Positions 56,635 through 64,000 of a stretch of DNA of 64,000 bases are shown one piece after another. Made by a program: the position numbers and the translations under genes. The stretch covers positions 186,001-250,000 of the forward strand of contig NZ_BDAX01000018.1 of the NCBI RefSeq assembly GCF_001612665.1. Direction: 5' to 3'. The notes beneath the pieces are model-generated. The model saw nothing but the letters and a program-made list of their open reading frames with translations, ran no database searches and was not told the origin of the DNA. The stretch is from Nocardia alba NBRC 108234 (GTDB taxonomy: Bacteria > Actinomycetota > Actinomycetes > Mycobacteriales > Mycobacteriaceae). Position 1 is the stretch's first letter; every line of letters begins with the position of its first letter.

Positions 56635-57917
56635 AAGAACTCCTTGAGTCGTGGCCAGAGTCCGGAGATCACCGCGCCGGCCGCCGCCAGCAGTAGGAAC
56701 AGGGCACCGAAGGGGCTCAGGGTCAACGACGTACCGGCGGCGGCGACGCCGTCGCGCAGGTCGTCGCGGGCCTGGGTGAGGTCCTCGCGCAGTTCCCGGT
56801 CGAGGCGGGCGAAGCTGGTGGCCGAGCTGTCGGGACCGGTGCCGATCGCCTGGGTGACCGCGCCGGGATAGTCGGCCTTCTCGTAGGCGGTGCGCTGGGC
56901 GTTGTGCCCCGCGTTCCAATTCGTCAGCGCGCGTTCGGCATCGGAGTCGCCGCCACCGGCGGCGACGAGGCGTCCGCGCAGGTCGCCGCTGTGGGTTTGG
57001 AAGGCCTTCTCGGTGGTGGTGATGTCGCCACGGGTGATCAGCGCCAGAGTCTCGTCGGTGCGGGCCTGCTGGGCCAGGATGCGCGCACCCGCCAGGTTCT
57101 CCACGCGCGCACCGGCGCCCGAGCTTCCGGTCTCGAGCAGTTGCGCGGCGGTCACGGTGGCGCCGACGGTCCACAGCAACGCCACCAGGGTAGCCAGCAC
57201 CGCCAGCGCCATGCCGGTGTTCACCAGGCGGTTGGTCCGGCGCAGCAACACGATCGACCCGACCAGACACGCGAGCAGGACCAGCAGCATGAGCACGATG
57301 CTGGTCCCCGGCAGCGCGCCGATGCGCTGTTGGTCCTCACGCACCGCGGCGAAGCGGGCCTTGCTGAGCTGTTCGGCATTGGGCAGCAGCGAGGTCTGCA
57401 TCAGGTCCGAGGCCTGGCGCAGATACGCCGAACCCACCGGGAACCCCTGGCGGTTGTTGGCGCGCGCGGTTTCCACCAGGCCCGTGTAGGTCGGCAGGTC
57501 AGCGGCGATGCGGGCGACGATCGCCCTGGTCTGCGCGTCGGTGGCACCGGCGGTCGCCTCCGCCAGCGCGGCGGCGGCCTCGGCGAGCGCCTGCTCGTAA
57601 GTGTCTCGTACCTGCGGTGATTCGATGCCGCCGGACAGGAAGGCCGTCGCGGCGCCCGCGTCGGCGGCCGAGAGCGACACATACAGACTCTGTGCGGCGA
57701 AGGCCAGTGGCTCGGTTCGATCCAGCACCTGTTCGGTGCGCGCGATCTTGGCGTCGAGCTGTTGGCCCGCGGTCGATCCGGCAACCAGACAGGCCACCGT
57801 GGTCACGACCAGAACCACCCCGATCGCACCCGGTGTTGTCGCGGCGAATCGCCGCAGCCACGTCCCCGCGTTACGGATGGTCGCCGGTAGGCGAGATCCC
57901 ACACCGTCCTCCTTCAT
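56631..57917 (-). CDS. glnX: Membrane sensor protein GlnX
   Basis: The 428-residue membrane protein has TM1 at about 28-48, an external helical domain (50-200), two spans around 205-228 and 233-258, a second helical domain (260-395) and a final span near 400-420. This four-span layout resembles mycobacterial GlnX, which passes the GlnH ligand signal across the membrane to PknG. Its ATG 57917 is the first gene of the operon, with the promoter in the 88 bp before the upstream hairpin. Confidence 0.88.
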   Translation of the reverse strand: MKEDGVGSRLPATIRNAGTWLRRFAATTPGAIGVVLVVTTVACLVAGSTAGQQLDAKIARTEQVLDRTEPLAFAAQSLYVSLSAADAGAATAFLSGGIESPQVRDTYEQALAEAAAALAEATAGATDAQTRAIVARIAADLPTYTGLVETARANNRQGFPVGSAYLRQASDLMQTSLLPNAEQLSKARFAAVREDQQRIGALPGTSIVLMLLVLLACLVGSIVLLRRTNRLVNTGMALAVLATLVALLWTVGATVTAAQLLETGSSGAGARVENLAGARILAQQARTDETLALITRGDITTTEKAFQTHSGDLRGRLVAAGGGDSDAERALTNWNAGHNAQRTAYEKADYPGAVTQAIGTGPDSSATSFARLDRELREDLTQARDDLRDGVAAAGTSLTLSPFGALFLLLAAAGAVISGLWPRLKEFL

Positions 57918-58005
57918 CTCCCCGGGCGGTGTCTTCGATCGCGATAGTACGGGAGCCGCCGAATGTTCGCCCGGGTGAAGGAGATCGGTCGCACGCCGAC
58001 AGTGA

Positions 58006-58040
58006 GAAGGCCCGTCACGCGGTGTGCGTGGCGGGCCTTC
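58006..58040 (-). terminator. Terminator after the EthA-like gene
   Basis: Arms GAAGGCCCG / CGGGCCTTC (9 bp) continue with CACGC / GCGTG around GGTGT. It lies between the EthA-like stop and the glnX start on the minus strand. Confidence 0.8.
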
Positions 58041-58055
58041 GTCGGCTTCGGCGAA

Positions 58056-59555
58056 CTAGGCGCCGACGCTGCGCTCGCCCGGCTGCACGGTGGTGACGGT
58101 CTTGCTGAACCGCAGCACGCCGTCCTCGATCGGCGCCTTGTGCATCAGTGTGCGGTCCCGGTAGTAGTTGTTGACCAGCTTCCAGGCGCCGCGCGCACCC
58201 TGACGGGGCATGGCGTCGTTGCCGCGCTGGATGTAGCCCGAGGTGAGGGCGCCACCCATGAGCGACTCGTCGGCGATGTCCTCGGGGTTGGCGTGCACCT
58301 CGAAGGTGGTGTAGCCACGATCGCGCATGATGTTGAGCACGCGGCACAGGTAGGCGGCGGCGAGGTCGGCCTTCAGCGTCCAGGACGCGTTGGTGTAGCC
58401 GATGATCATCAGGAAGTTCGGGATATCGGAGTACAGGACGCTCTTGTAGGCGACCGTCTCGTTGAACTTCACCGGTGTGCCGTCGATGGTGAGGGTGATG
58501 CCGCCGAGCATCTGCACGTTCAGGCCGGTGGCGGTGACGATGATGTCGGCCTCGAGCTCCTGACCCGACTCGGTCAGGATGCCCTTCTCGGTGAACTTCG
58601 CGATGCGGTCGGTGACGATGTCGGCCTTGCCGCTCTTGAGCACCTTGAACAGGTCACCGTTGGGCACCACGCACAGGCGCTGATCCCACGGGTTGTAGCT
58701 GGGCGTGAAGTGGCGCAGGTCCACCTTCTTGCCCAGCTGCAGGCGCACCTGCGCCAGCATCAGCTTCTTGGCCAGCGCGGGGTTGGTGCGCGAGAGCTGG
58801 AAACTGGCGCGTTGCAGCGCGATGTTGCGGGCGCGGCCGATCCTGTAGGCGACAGCGTCGGGCACTCGCGACTTCTTGAAGCCGATCGCGACCGGGTCGT
58901 CGGAGGGCAGCGCCTGGATCCAGGTGGGCGAACGCTGCAGCATGGTGACGTGCGCGGCGGTGTCGGCCATCGACGGGATCAGGGTGATCGCGGTGGCGCC
59001 GGAACCGATGACGGCGACCTTCTTGCCCGCGTAGTCGAGGTCTTCCGGCCAGTGCTGCGGGTGCACGATCTGGCCCCCGAAGTCCTCCTGACCGGGGAAA
59101 TCGGGCTGGTAGCCCTTGTCGTAATCGTAGTAGCCGCTGGCGCCGACGACGAAGTTCGCGGTCCAGGTCTCGGTCTCGCCGGTCGCCTCGACCACGGCCC
59201 GCACGGTCCATCGGGCGGTGCCACGATCGAAATCGGCGGTGACGACCTTGCGGCCGAAGGTGATGTGGTCGGTGACGCCGTATTCCTTGGCGGTGTCCTC
59301 GACGTAGTCGCGGATGGCGGCGCCGTCGGCGAGCACCTTGGTGCCGATCCAGGGGCGGAAGCCGAAGCCGAAGGTGAGCATGTCGGAGTCCGAGCGGATG
59401 CCGGGGTACTTGAACAGGTCCCAGGTGCCACCGATGTTCTCGCGGCGCTCGAGGATCGCGTAGGTGCGTCCGGTCTGCTCGCGGGTCAGGTGACAGGCCG
59501 TGCCGATTCCGGACAGTCCAGCGCCGATGATCAGTACGTCGACATGCCGCGTCAT
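58056..59555 (-). CDS. EthA-like flavin-containing Baeyer-Villiger monooxygenase
   Basis: The 499-residue flavoprotein has an N-terminal GAGLSGIG (residues 11-18), the BVMO fingerprint FGGQIVHPQHWP in full, and a second nucleotide motif GSGATA. Length and the GGTWDLFKYPGIRSDSDMLTFGF and TATGLNVQMLGG segments match M. tuberculosis EthA-like enzymes, which oxidise ketones and thioamide prodrugs with NADPH and FAD. No EthR-type TetR gene is adjacent; the divergent neighbour is an SsuD-like monooxygenase. Confidence 0.9.
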   Translation of the reverse strand: MTRHVDVLIIGAGLSGIGTACHLTREQTGRTYAILERRENIGGTWDLFKYPGIRSDSDMLTFGFGFRPWIGTKVLADGAAIRDYVEDTAKEYGVTDHITFGRKVVTADFDRGTARWTVRAVVEATGETETWTANFVVGASGYYDYDKGYQPDFPGQEDFGGQIVHPQHWPEDLDYAGKKVAVIGSGATAITLIPSMADTAAHVTMLQRSPTWIQALPSDDPVAIGFKKSRVPDAVAYRIGRARNIALQRASFQLSRTNPALAKKLMLAQVRLQLGKKVDLRHFTPSYNPWDQRLCVVPNGDLFKVLKSGKADIVTDRIAKFTEKGILTESGQELEADIIVTATGLNVQMLGGITLTIDGTPVKFNETVAYKSVLYSDIPNFLMIIGYTNASWTLKADLAAAYLCRVLNIMRDRGYTTFEVHANPEDIADESLMGGALTSGYIQRGNDAMPRQGARGAWKLVNNYYRDRTLMHKAPIEDGVLRFSKTVTTVQPGERSVGA

Positions 59556-59614
59556 GGGGGAACTCGTTTCGTAGGATCGCCGACTCGAGCACCGTCGCCC
59601 GAGCGTGCCACGAG

Positions 59615-59638
59615 GTTACGTGTTTCGCCTAGTTACGT
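59615..59638. promoter_or_regulatory. Direct repeat of GTTACGT between divergent genes
   Basis: GTTACGT occurs at 59615-59621 and 59632-59638 (17-bp period) in the 178-bp gap between the EthA-like and SsuD-like genes. The function is unknown. Confidence 0.3.
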
Positions 59639-59733
59639 CTAGTTCGGCATGGCCGCGCCTCGGCGTGTCGGGGGTTGCGCGCACGGTGATCGGAATCCGT
59701 GACGAGGGCGGGCGCACCGGCCAGCATCGAGGG

Positions 59734-60888
59734 ATGACCGATCACCGACTGTCGTTTCACTGGTTCCTGCCCACCTACGGCGACTCGCGCGGCCTGATGG
59801 CGGGCGGACACGGCAGTTTCATGTCCGGCGATCGTCCCGCGACGCTGCGCTACCTCAACCAGCTCACCGCCGCCGCCGAGGACAACGGCTTCGAAGGTGT
59901 GCTGACGCCGACCGGCGCCTGGTGCGAGGACGCGTGGCTCACCACCGCCATGCTCGTGCAGACCAGTGAGACCCTGAAGTTCCTGGTCGCGCTGCGTCCC
60001 GGCCTGATCAGCCCCACCCTCGCCGCCCAGATGGCGGCGACCTTCCAGCGCCATTCCGCCGGGCGTCTGCTGCTCAATGTGGTGACCGGTGGCGAGCAGC
60101 GCGAGCAGGAGGCCTACGGCGACTTCCTGGACAAGACCCAGCGCTACGCGCGCACCGGCGAGTTCCTGCACATCGTGCGCGAGCTGTGGTCGGCGACCGA
60201 GCCGTTCAGCTTCACCGGCGAGCACCTGCGGGTGCAGGACGCGATCCTGGGCGCGCGTCCCGATCCGATTCCGCCGGTGTTCTTCGGCGGCTCGTCGGGT
60301 CCGGCCGGACCGATCGCGGCCCGCTACGCCGACACCTATCTCACCTGGGGCGAGCCGGTGGACGCGGTCGCGAAGAAGCTGGACTGGATCCGCGGGCTGG
60401 CCGCGATCGAGGGCCGCACCGTGGACTTCGGCCTGCGCATCCACGTGATCAGCCGCGACACCGCCGCCGAGGCGTGGACCGAGGCCGAACGGCTGCTCGA
60501 CGGCATCTCACCCGGTGAGATCGAGCGGGTGCAGGCGAACCTGGCCAAGAGCGATTCCGAGGGGCAGCGCCGGATGGCGCGACTGCACAACGGGCGCACC
60601 GACGGGCTCGAGATCGCCCCGAATCTGTGGGCGGGTGTCGGCCTGGTGCGCGGCGGCGCGGGCACGGCGCTGGTCGGGTCGCACGCCGAGGTGGCCGATC
60701 GCCTCCTCGAATACGCCGCGATCGGGATCGACCATTTCATCCTGTCCGGGTATCCGCACCTGGAGGAGGCGTACTGGTTCGGCGAGGGCGTACTGCCGAT
60801 CCTGGAACGCAAGGGCGTGTGGGCCCACCCTTCGCGGCCGGTGTCGGTCCCCACCATCGCACCGTTCACCGCTGCCGCCAGTAGCTGA
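59734..60888 (+). CDS. ssuD: Alkanesulfonate monooxygenase SsuD
   Basis: The 384-residue luciferase-fold enzyme closely follows SsuD: HWFLPTYGDSRGLMAGG at the start, NGFEGVLTPTGAWCEDAWLTTAMLVQTSETLKFLVALRPGLISPTLAAQMAATFQRHSAGRLLLNVVTGGE-type core (residues 52-120), FFGGSSGPA and a C-terminal HFILSGYPHLEEAYWFGEGVLP. It releases sulfite from alkanesulfonates with FMNH2 and O2. ATG 59734 was chosen because upstream in-frame sequence lacks similarity. No ssuABC transporter is adjacent. Confidence 0.9.
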   Translation: MTDHRLSFHWFLPTYGDSRGLMAGGHGSFMSGDRPATLRYLNQLTAAAEDNGFEGVLTPTGAWCEDAWLTTAMLVQTSETLKFLVALRPGLISPTLAAQMAATFQRHSAGRLLLNVVTGGEQREQEAYGDFLDKTQRYARTGEFLHIVRELWSATEPFSFTGEHLRVQDAILGARPDPIPPVFFGGSSGPAGPIAARYADTYLTWGEPVDAVAKKLDWIRGLAAIEGRTVDFGLRIHVISRDTAAEAWTEAERLLDGISPGEIERVQANLAKSDSEGQRRMARLHNGRTDGLEIAPNLWAGVGLVRGGAGTALVGSHAEVADRLLEYAAIGIDHFILSGYPHLEEAYWFGEGVLPILERKGVWAHPSRPVSVPTIAPFTAAASS

Positions 60889-60899
60889 TGACACGAGCG

Positions 60900-60931
60900 C
60901 GGCGGGCTCGCGTCCTACCGCGAGTCCGCCG
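60900..60931 (+). terminator. Terminator-like hairpin after ssuD
   Basis: Thirteen-base arms CGGCGGGCTCGCG / CGCGAGTCCGCCG (one G-T pair) around TCCTAC. It has no T-tract. Confidence 0.5.
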
Positions 60932-61205
60932 TGCCGATCGGCACCCACTGCACCGTTGCCCTTGCTGCCGCGTGCCGGACGACACGGCGGCCCACCGGCT
61001 TTCGAGTGGGTGTGACCGGCCGACTCTCCGCTCGCAGGGCGGTTTGCCCGAAATGCCATGACGCGCAGCGCGCTTGGCCGCACCACACTCCCCCAACTGT
61101 TTTCGGCATCGAGTGCAACCGGGGTTCCACGTGAATCAGCGCGGTTCGGGGCCGTCCGGGCAGCGAGCGACCGGCCGCGCGACCCTCGTCGATAGGCTCA
61201 CCACC
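60932..61205. other. Gap without a convincing gene
   Basis: The stretch between the ssuD hairpin and the HAD gene holds a 14-bp palindrome GTGCCGATCGGCAC at 60931-60944. It also holds a minus-strand ORF of 71 codons (60915-61130) with no family likeness and no clear ribosome binding site. I see no RNA gene. It may simply contain the promoter of the HAD gene. Confidence 0.4.
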
Positions 61206-61814
61206 GTGACTCTCACCGTCGGCTTCGATCTGGACATGACGCTCATCGACTCACGTCCGGGCGTCACCCTGGCGATCGACGCCCTCGCGCGCGAGTTCGA
61301 TCTCCCGATCGACGGCTCGCACTTCGCCGAGCAGCTCGGCCCGCCCCTGGCCACGCTGCTCGGCGACGCGGGCGCGCCCGATGATCTGATCCCGCACCTG
61401 GTCACCCGCTACCGTGAGCTGTACCCGGACGTCATCGGCCACATCGGCGCGCTCCCCGGCGCCGACGACGCCTTGGCCGCCGTACGATCGGGCGGCGGGC
61501 GAACGTTGGTCGTCACCGGTAAATTCGAGCCGCACGCGCGCCTGCACCTGGACCATCTCGGCTGGCGGGTCGATCGGCTCGCCGGTGACCTGTGGGCGAC
61601 CGGGAAGGCCGACGTCTTGCGGGAGGAATCTGCCCGGGTCTTCGTCGGCGACCACGCGGGCGACATGCGCGGCGCCAAGGCAGCGGGCGTGGTCGCCGTC
61701 GGCGTCACGACCGGACCCTACGACGCCGACGGATTGCGGACGGCGGGTGCCGATGTGGTGCTCGCGGACCTCACGCTGTTCGCCGACTGGCTGGCCGATC
61801 ACGCGCTCGGGTAA
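61206..61814 (+). CDS. HAD-superfamily phosphatase (phosphoglycolate phosphatase-like)
   Basis: The 202-residue protein has HAD motif I DLDMTLID (residues 8-15), motif II VVTGK near 102, a catalytic Lys, and motif IV VFVGDHAGDMRGAKAAGV near 147. A small helical cap lies between motifs I and II. GTG 61206 opens VTLTVGFDLDMTL; an earlier in-frame GTG would add 44 residues without family features. The substrate is unknown. Confidence 0.85.
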   Translation: MTLTVGFDLDMTLIDSRPGVTLAIDALAREFDLPIDGSHFAEQLGPPLATLLGDAGAPDDLIPHLVTRYRELYPDVIGHIGALPGADDALAAVRSGGGRTLVVTGKFEPHARLHLDHLGWRVDRLAGDLWATGKADVLREESARVFVGDHAGDMRGAKAAGVVAVGVTTGPYDADGLRTAGADVVLADLTLFADWLADHALG

Positions 61815-61884
61815 TAGCCCTCGAAAAAGCTTGTGACGCAGCCCGGTTCCGGAACCCATCCGCGACCCGGCACGTTGACCGGTC

Positions 61885-62466
61885 ATGCCGACCGACCCCT
61901 ACTGGAACCACAACACGCAGTACCACCCCTGGGTACTCGATCAGGTGCCCGCCACCGCCCGCACGGCATTGGATATCGGCTGCGGCGACGGCCTACTCGC
62001 CCGCAAGTTAGCGACCCGGTGCGACGCGGTGCTCGGGGTCGACATCGACGACCGGGTCATCGCCAACGCACCCGCCGCACCCAACGTCCATCTCGAACAC
62101 GCCGACTTCCGCGACCTGGACCAAACCTTCGACGTGGTCACCGCCGTCGCCACCCTGCACCACGTCCCGGTGCGGGACGGCATCACCGCCCTGCGTCACC
62201 TGGTCGCGCCCGGCGGCACCCTCGCGGTCGTCGGTCTCTGGAAGATGCACCCGGTCAGCGACTTCCACTACCTCCCCCTGCTTCCCGCCATCTGGGGCCT
62301 CGATCGGTGGCGGCGCCGCTCGTTCGGCGGCCCCGATGTGACACTGGCCGACCCGCGCGAGACCCTCACCGAAATCCGTTCCGCCGCCGCCGAACACCTC
62401 CCCGGCGCCGAGATCCGCCGCCGCCTGATGTGGCGCTACACCCTGCGATGGCGCCGGCCTCGCTGA
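61885..62466 (+). CDS. Class I SAM-dependent methyltransferase
   Basis: The 193-residue protein has the SAM-binding motif LDIGCGDGLLARKLA (residues 29-43), the acidic end of beta-2 (GVDIDD), and motif post-I HADFRDL, then PGGTLAVVGLW. It resembles ubiquinone/small-molecule methyltransferases. The substrate is unknown. It lies 70 bp after the HAD gene, so the two could share a transcript. Confidence 0.88.
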   Translation: MPTDPYWNHNTQYHPWVLDQVPATARTALDIGCGDGLLARKLATRCDAVLGVDIDDRVIANAPAAPNVHLEHADFRDLDQTFDVVTAVATLHHVPVRDGITALRHLVAPGGTLAVVGLWKMHPVSDFHYLPLLPAIWGLDRWRRRSFGGPDVTLADPRETLTEIRSAAAEHLPGAEIRRRLMWRYTLRWRRPR

Positions 62467-62737
62467 CCTGTCACCGCGGGGCAGCCGCCCGCCGCAGCCC
62501 GATCCGGTCACCGGGTGAGAGCGGATAACCACCTCCGCGAGGGCGTCTGACGGATCCGACTCGCCCGTATGCCTGATCACAGGTCGCGGGCACTCCGACA
62601 GTCCGCATTGTCCGAATCGATGCGGGATGTCCGCACACCCGGGTGATACAGTCCGGCAGGATTTTTCGATGGGGAGGGTCAGTCATCAACGCATCACGGA
62701 CAGTCCGGCGGCGCACCGGGTTCGGGGGGTCGCCTCG

Positions 62738-63175
62738 ATGAATCGCACCAGGTGGATTATCGCGAGCCTGGTCGCGGTGGTCGCGGTCGTCGTAACGGTG
62801 GTCGTGGTCGTGGTGGTCACTCGCGACGAGGATCCGCGTGAATTCGTCGCGGAGAAGTACCAGCGAGCGCAACAGCTCGATCAGGCGAACAACGGCCTGG
62901 CGTTCCTCGCCACCGCCGCACCGGCCGCGGTGGCCGCCACGATAGCGAAAGCCACCGACCCACGCGGCAAGCGCAACACCGGCGACAACCACTATCTGCG
63001 CTTCGACCACGATCTCGTCGCGGTGTCACCGCATGCCGGCGGCTCCCTGATACTCGTCGACAACTACGCCAACGGCACCCGCCGCCACCACACCCACATC
63101 AGCGGTTACGGCTGGACCAGCGGCTCCGCGGCGGGCGACTACCGCGGCGGCGGCAGCGACAACGGCGGCAAGTAG
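62738..63175 (+). CDS. DUF4247-family membrane-anchored protein
   Basis: The 145-residue protein starts at ATG 62738 after a G-rich leader. It has an N-terminal span rich in Val and Ala (residues 7-27), then an extracytoplasmic domain with FVAEKYQRAQQL and YLRFDHDLVAVSPHAGGSLILVDNYANGTRRHHTHI, matching the DUF4247 pattern, and a Gly-rich tail. It is followed by DUF350 and spermidine-synthase-like genes, a combination seen in other actinobacteria. No function is established. Confidence 0.78.
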   Translation: MNRTRWIIASLVAVVAVVVTVVVVVVVTRDEDPREFVAEKYQRAQQLDQANNGLAFLATAAPAAVAATIAKATDPRGKRNTGDNHYLRFDHDLVAVSPHAGGSLILVDNYANGTRRHHTHISGYGWTSGSAAGDYRGGGSDNGGK

Positions 63176-63216
63176 TTCATTCGGGCATCTCGCCCGCACG
63201 GCACAGGAGGACACTC

Positions 63217-63642
63217 ATGCTCGCTGACCTGGCGGCGGACGCGGGCGCCGCGCTCGCCTATTCCTCGGTGGGAATCGTGTTGATGGCCGTCGGTTTCGGC
63301 GTCGTCGACCTGCTCACCCCGGGCGACCTGCGCGCCCAGATCTGGATCGAACGCAACCGCAATGCCTCGATTTTGCTCGCCTCGAACCTGTTCGGGGTCG
63401 GGATCATCGTGGCCGTGGCCATCTGGACCTCGGAAGGCCAGATCGCCGAGGCGCTACTGTCCAGCGCGATCTACGGGGTGATCGGGCTGGCCGCGATGGC
63501 GGTGGCTTTCGTGCTGCTCGACGCGCTCACCCCCGGTGATTTCCGGGCCGTCGTCGCCGACGCCGAACCGCATCCGGCGGTGTGGGTCACAGCGTCGGCG
63601 CATGTCGCGGTCGCGCTGGTGGTGGCCGCGGGCCTGACCTGA
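63217..63642 (+). CDS. DUF350 membrane protein
   Basis: The 141-residue protein has four hydrophobic segments (about 10-30, 50-68, 80-102, 118-140). It has two DUF350 repeats marked by VDLLTPGDLRAQIW and LDALTPGDFRAVV. ATG 63217 follows CAGGAGG. Its TGA overlaps the next ATG (TGATG). The role is unknown, perhaps forming a membrane complex with the next protein. Confidence 0.85.
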   Translation: MLADLAADAGAALAYSSVGIVLMAVGFGVVDLLTPGDLRAQIWIERNRNASILLASNLFGVGIIVAVAIWTSEGQIAEALLSSAIYGVIGLAAMAVAFVLLDALTPGDFRAVVADAEPHPAVWVTASAHVAVALVVAAGLT

Positions 63643-64000
63643 TGCCCCGGCACCGCCTGGCCAGGGCGGCGTTGCTGGCGACCGTGTTCGTCTGTGCGGC
63701 ATGCGGTTTGGTGTACGAGCTGTCGTTGGTCACCCTGGGCAGCTACCTGATCGGAGACACTGCCGCGCAGGCGTCGATCACGTTGAGTGTGATGGTCTGT
63801 GCGATGGGTGTCGGCGCGCTGCTGGCGAAACCGCTCCGGCCGCGTGCCGCTGCGGCCTTTGTGGCGGTGGAACTGGCATTGGCCGTCGTCGGCGGGCTCT
63901 CGGTCGCCGCGCTGTACGCCAGCTACGCGTGGCTCAATATCTATACCGGCACGCTGATCTTGGCCGCGGCCGTGATCGGGATGCTCGTCGGCGCGGAGAT
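63642..64000 (+). CDS. Membrane-embedded spermidine synthase-like protein (partial)
   Basis: The first 119 residues are seen and the rest leaves the window. They contain CAACGLVYELSLVTLGSYLIGDTAAQASITLSVMVCAMGVGALLAK and further hydrophobic spans. This is the typical N-terminal membrane domain of actinobacterial polyamine aminopropyltransferase-like proteins, whose soluble catalytic domain would follow downstream. It is translationally coupled to the DUF350 gene. Confidence 0.8.
   Translation, partial: MPRHRLARAALLATVFVCAACGLVYELSLVTLGSYLIGDTAAQASITLSVMVCAMGVGALLAKPLRPRAAAAFVAVELALAVVGGLSVAALYASYAWLNIYTGTLILAAAVIGMLVGAE

Noticed and set aside
60915..61130. 71-codon minus-strand ORF with Cys and His residues
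   Set aside because: There is no ribosome binding site and no similarity. It overlaps the ssuD terminator hairpin, and high-GC DNA gives many such frames.
62500..62516. Palindrome CCGGTCACCGG after the methyltransferase gene, resembling the steroid-block motif
   Set aside because: It lacks the outer TCCCG/CGGGA arms and is not followed by a steroid gene. Short GC palindromes of this kind also occur inside coding DNA here (for example in ectC near 44004).
1..64000. Search for tRNA, rRNA, riboswitches, CRISPR arrays, insertion sequences, phage genes and attachment sites
   Set aside because: No clover-leaf gene, regularly spaced repeat array, transposase, integrase or long terminal repeat could be recognised by reading. 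Small RNAs cannot be excluded.

Overview
The window is high-GC, densely coded and rich in GTG starts and 4-nt ATGA/GTGA gene overlaps, with no tRNA, rRNA, IS element or CRISPR array visible. A PknG-GlnH-GlnX signalling locus, a cutinase-family protein, mycofactocin-type dehydrogenases, a GT87 mannosyltransferase-like protein, an ectABCD operon and 9,10-seco steroid degradation genes together suggest a mycolic-acid actinomycete. Nocardia or a close relative is the best guess (inference, not proven here).

Layout. (1) 1-5012: flavin monooxygenases of the NtaA/DszA and SsuD types, an acyl-CoA-dehydrogenase-fold oxidase and an MFS transporter, probably an organosulfur or xenobiotic acquisition locus. 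(2) 5197-7771: a DrrABC-like ABC exporter whose start codon lies 6 bases after a near-consensus IdeR/DtxR iron box. (3) 7982-14973: cutinase, PPOX protein, beta-carbonic anhydrase, a HAD phosphatase with an overlapping 51-residue ORF, an SDR and an MpaB-type oxygenase; the SDR and the oxygenase each face a divergent TetR gene. (4) 15048-39293: a large steroid-ring catabolic region with kshA, hsaA, hsaC, hsaB, hsaD, hsaE, hsaG, hsaF, a kshB-like reductase, two kstD-like genes, a ketosteroid isomerase, a second KshA-like oxygenase, a Baeyer-Villiger-type monooxygenase, several SDRs and four regulators. (5) 39492-42979: an SRPBCC protein, a GT87 protein, a broken MarR gene and a repeat-rich Sel1/TPR protein. 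(6) 43035-46938: ectD, ectC, ectB, ectA preceded in the same direction by an orphan OmpR-type response regulator. (7) 47136-48984: a PLP dehydratase-like enzyme and an SDR. (8) 49018-57917: glnX-glnH-coiled coil-pknG-PP2C-VWA-FHA, one tightly overlapping operon. (9) 58056-64000: an EthA-like monooxygenase, an SsuD-like monooxygenase, a HAD protein, a methyltransferase and the start of a DUF4247-DUF350-spermidine-synthase-like cluster that leaves the window.

How it works together. The steroid genes form a nearly complete route: KSI and KstD oxidise ring A, KshAB hydroxylates C9, HsaAB hydroxylates the seco product, HsaC and HsaD cleave and hydrolyse ring A, and HsaE-F-G convert the small product to pyruvate and propionyl-CoA. 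No mce4 import or side-chain beta-oxidation genes are present, so the substrate is more likely a short or absent side-chain steroid. The strongest new signal is a recurring 15-bp palindrome, TCCCG-N5-CGGGA (often with TGA in the middle), in front of essentially every transcription unit of this block, usually as pairs 29-41 bp apart. It defines a local regulon whose regulator is not obvious. A second notable feature is that PknG, the PP2C phosphatase and the FHA protein encoded in one operon all carry paired N-terminal zinc ribbons.
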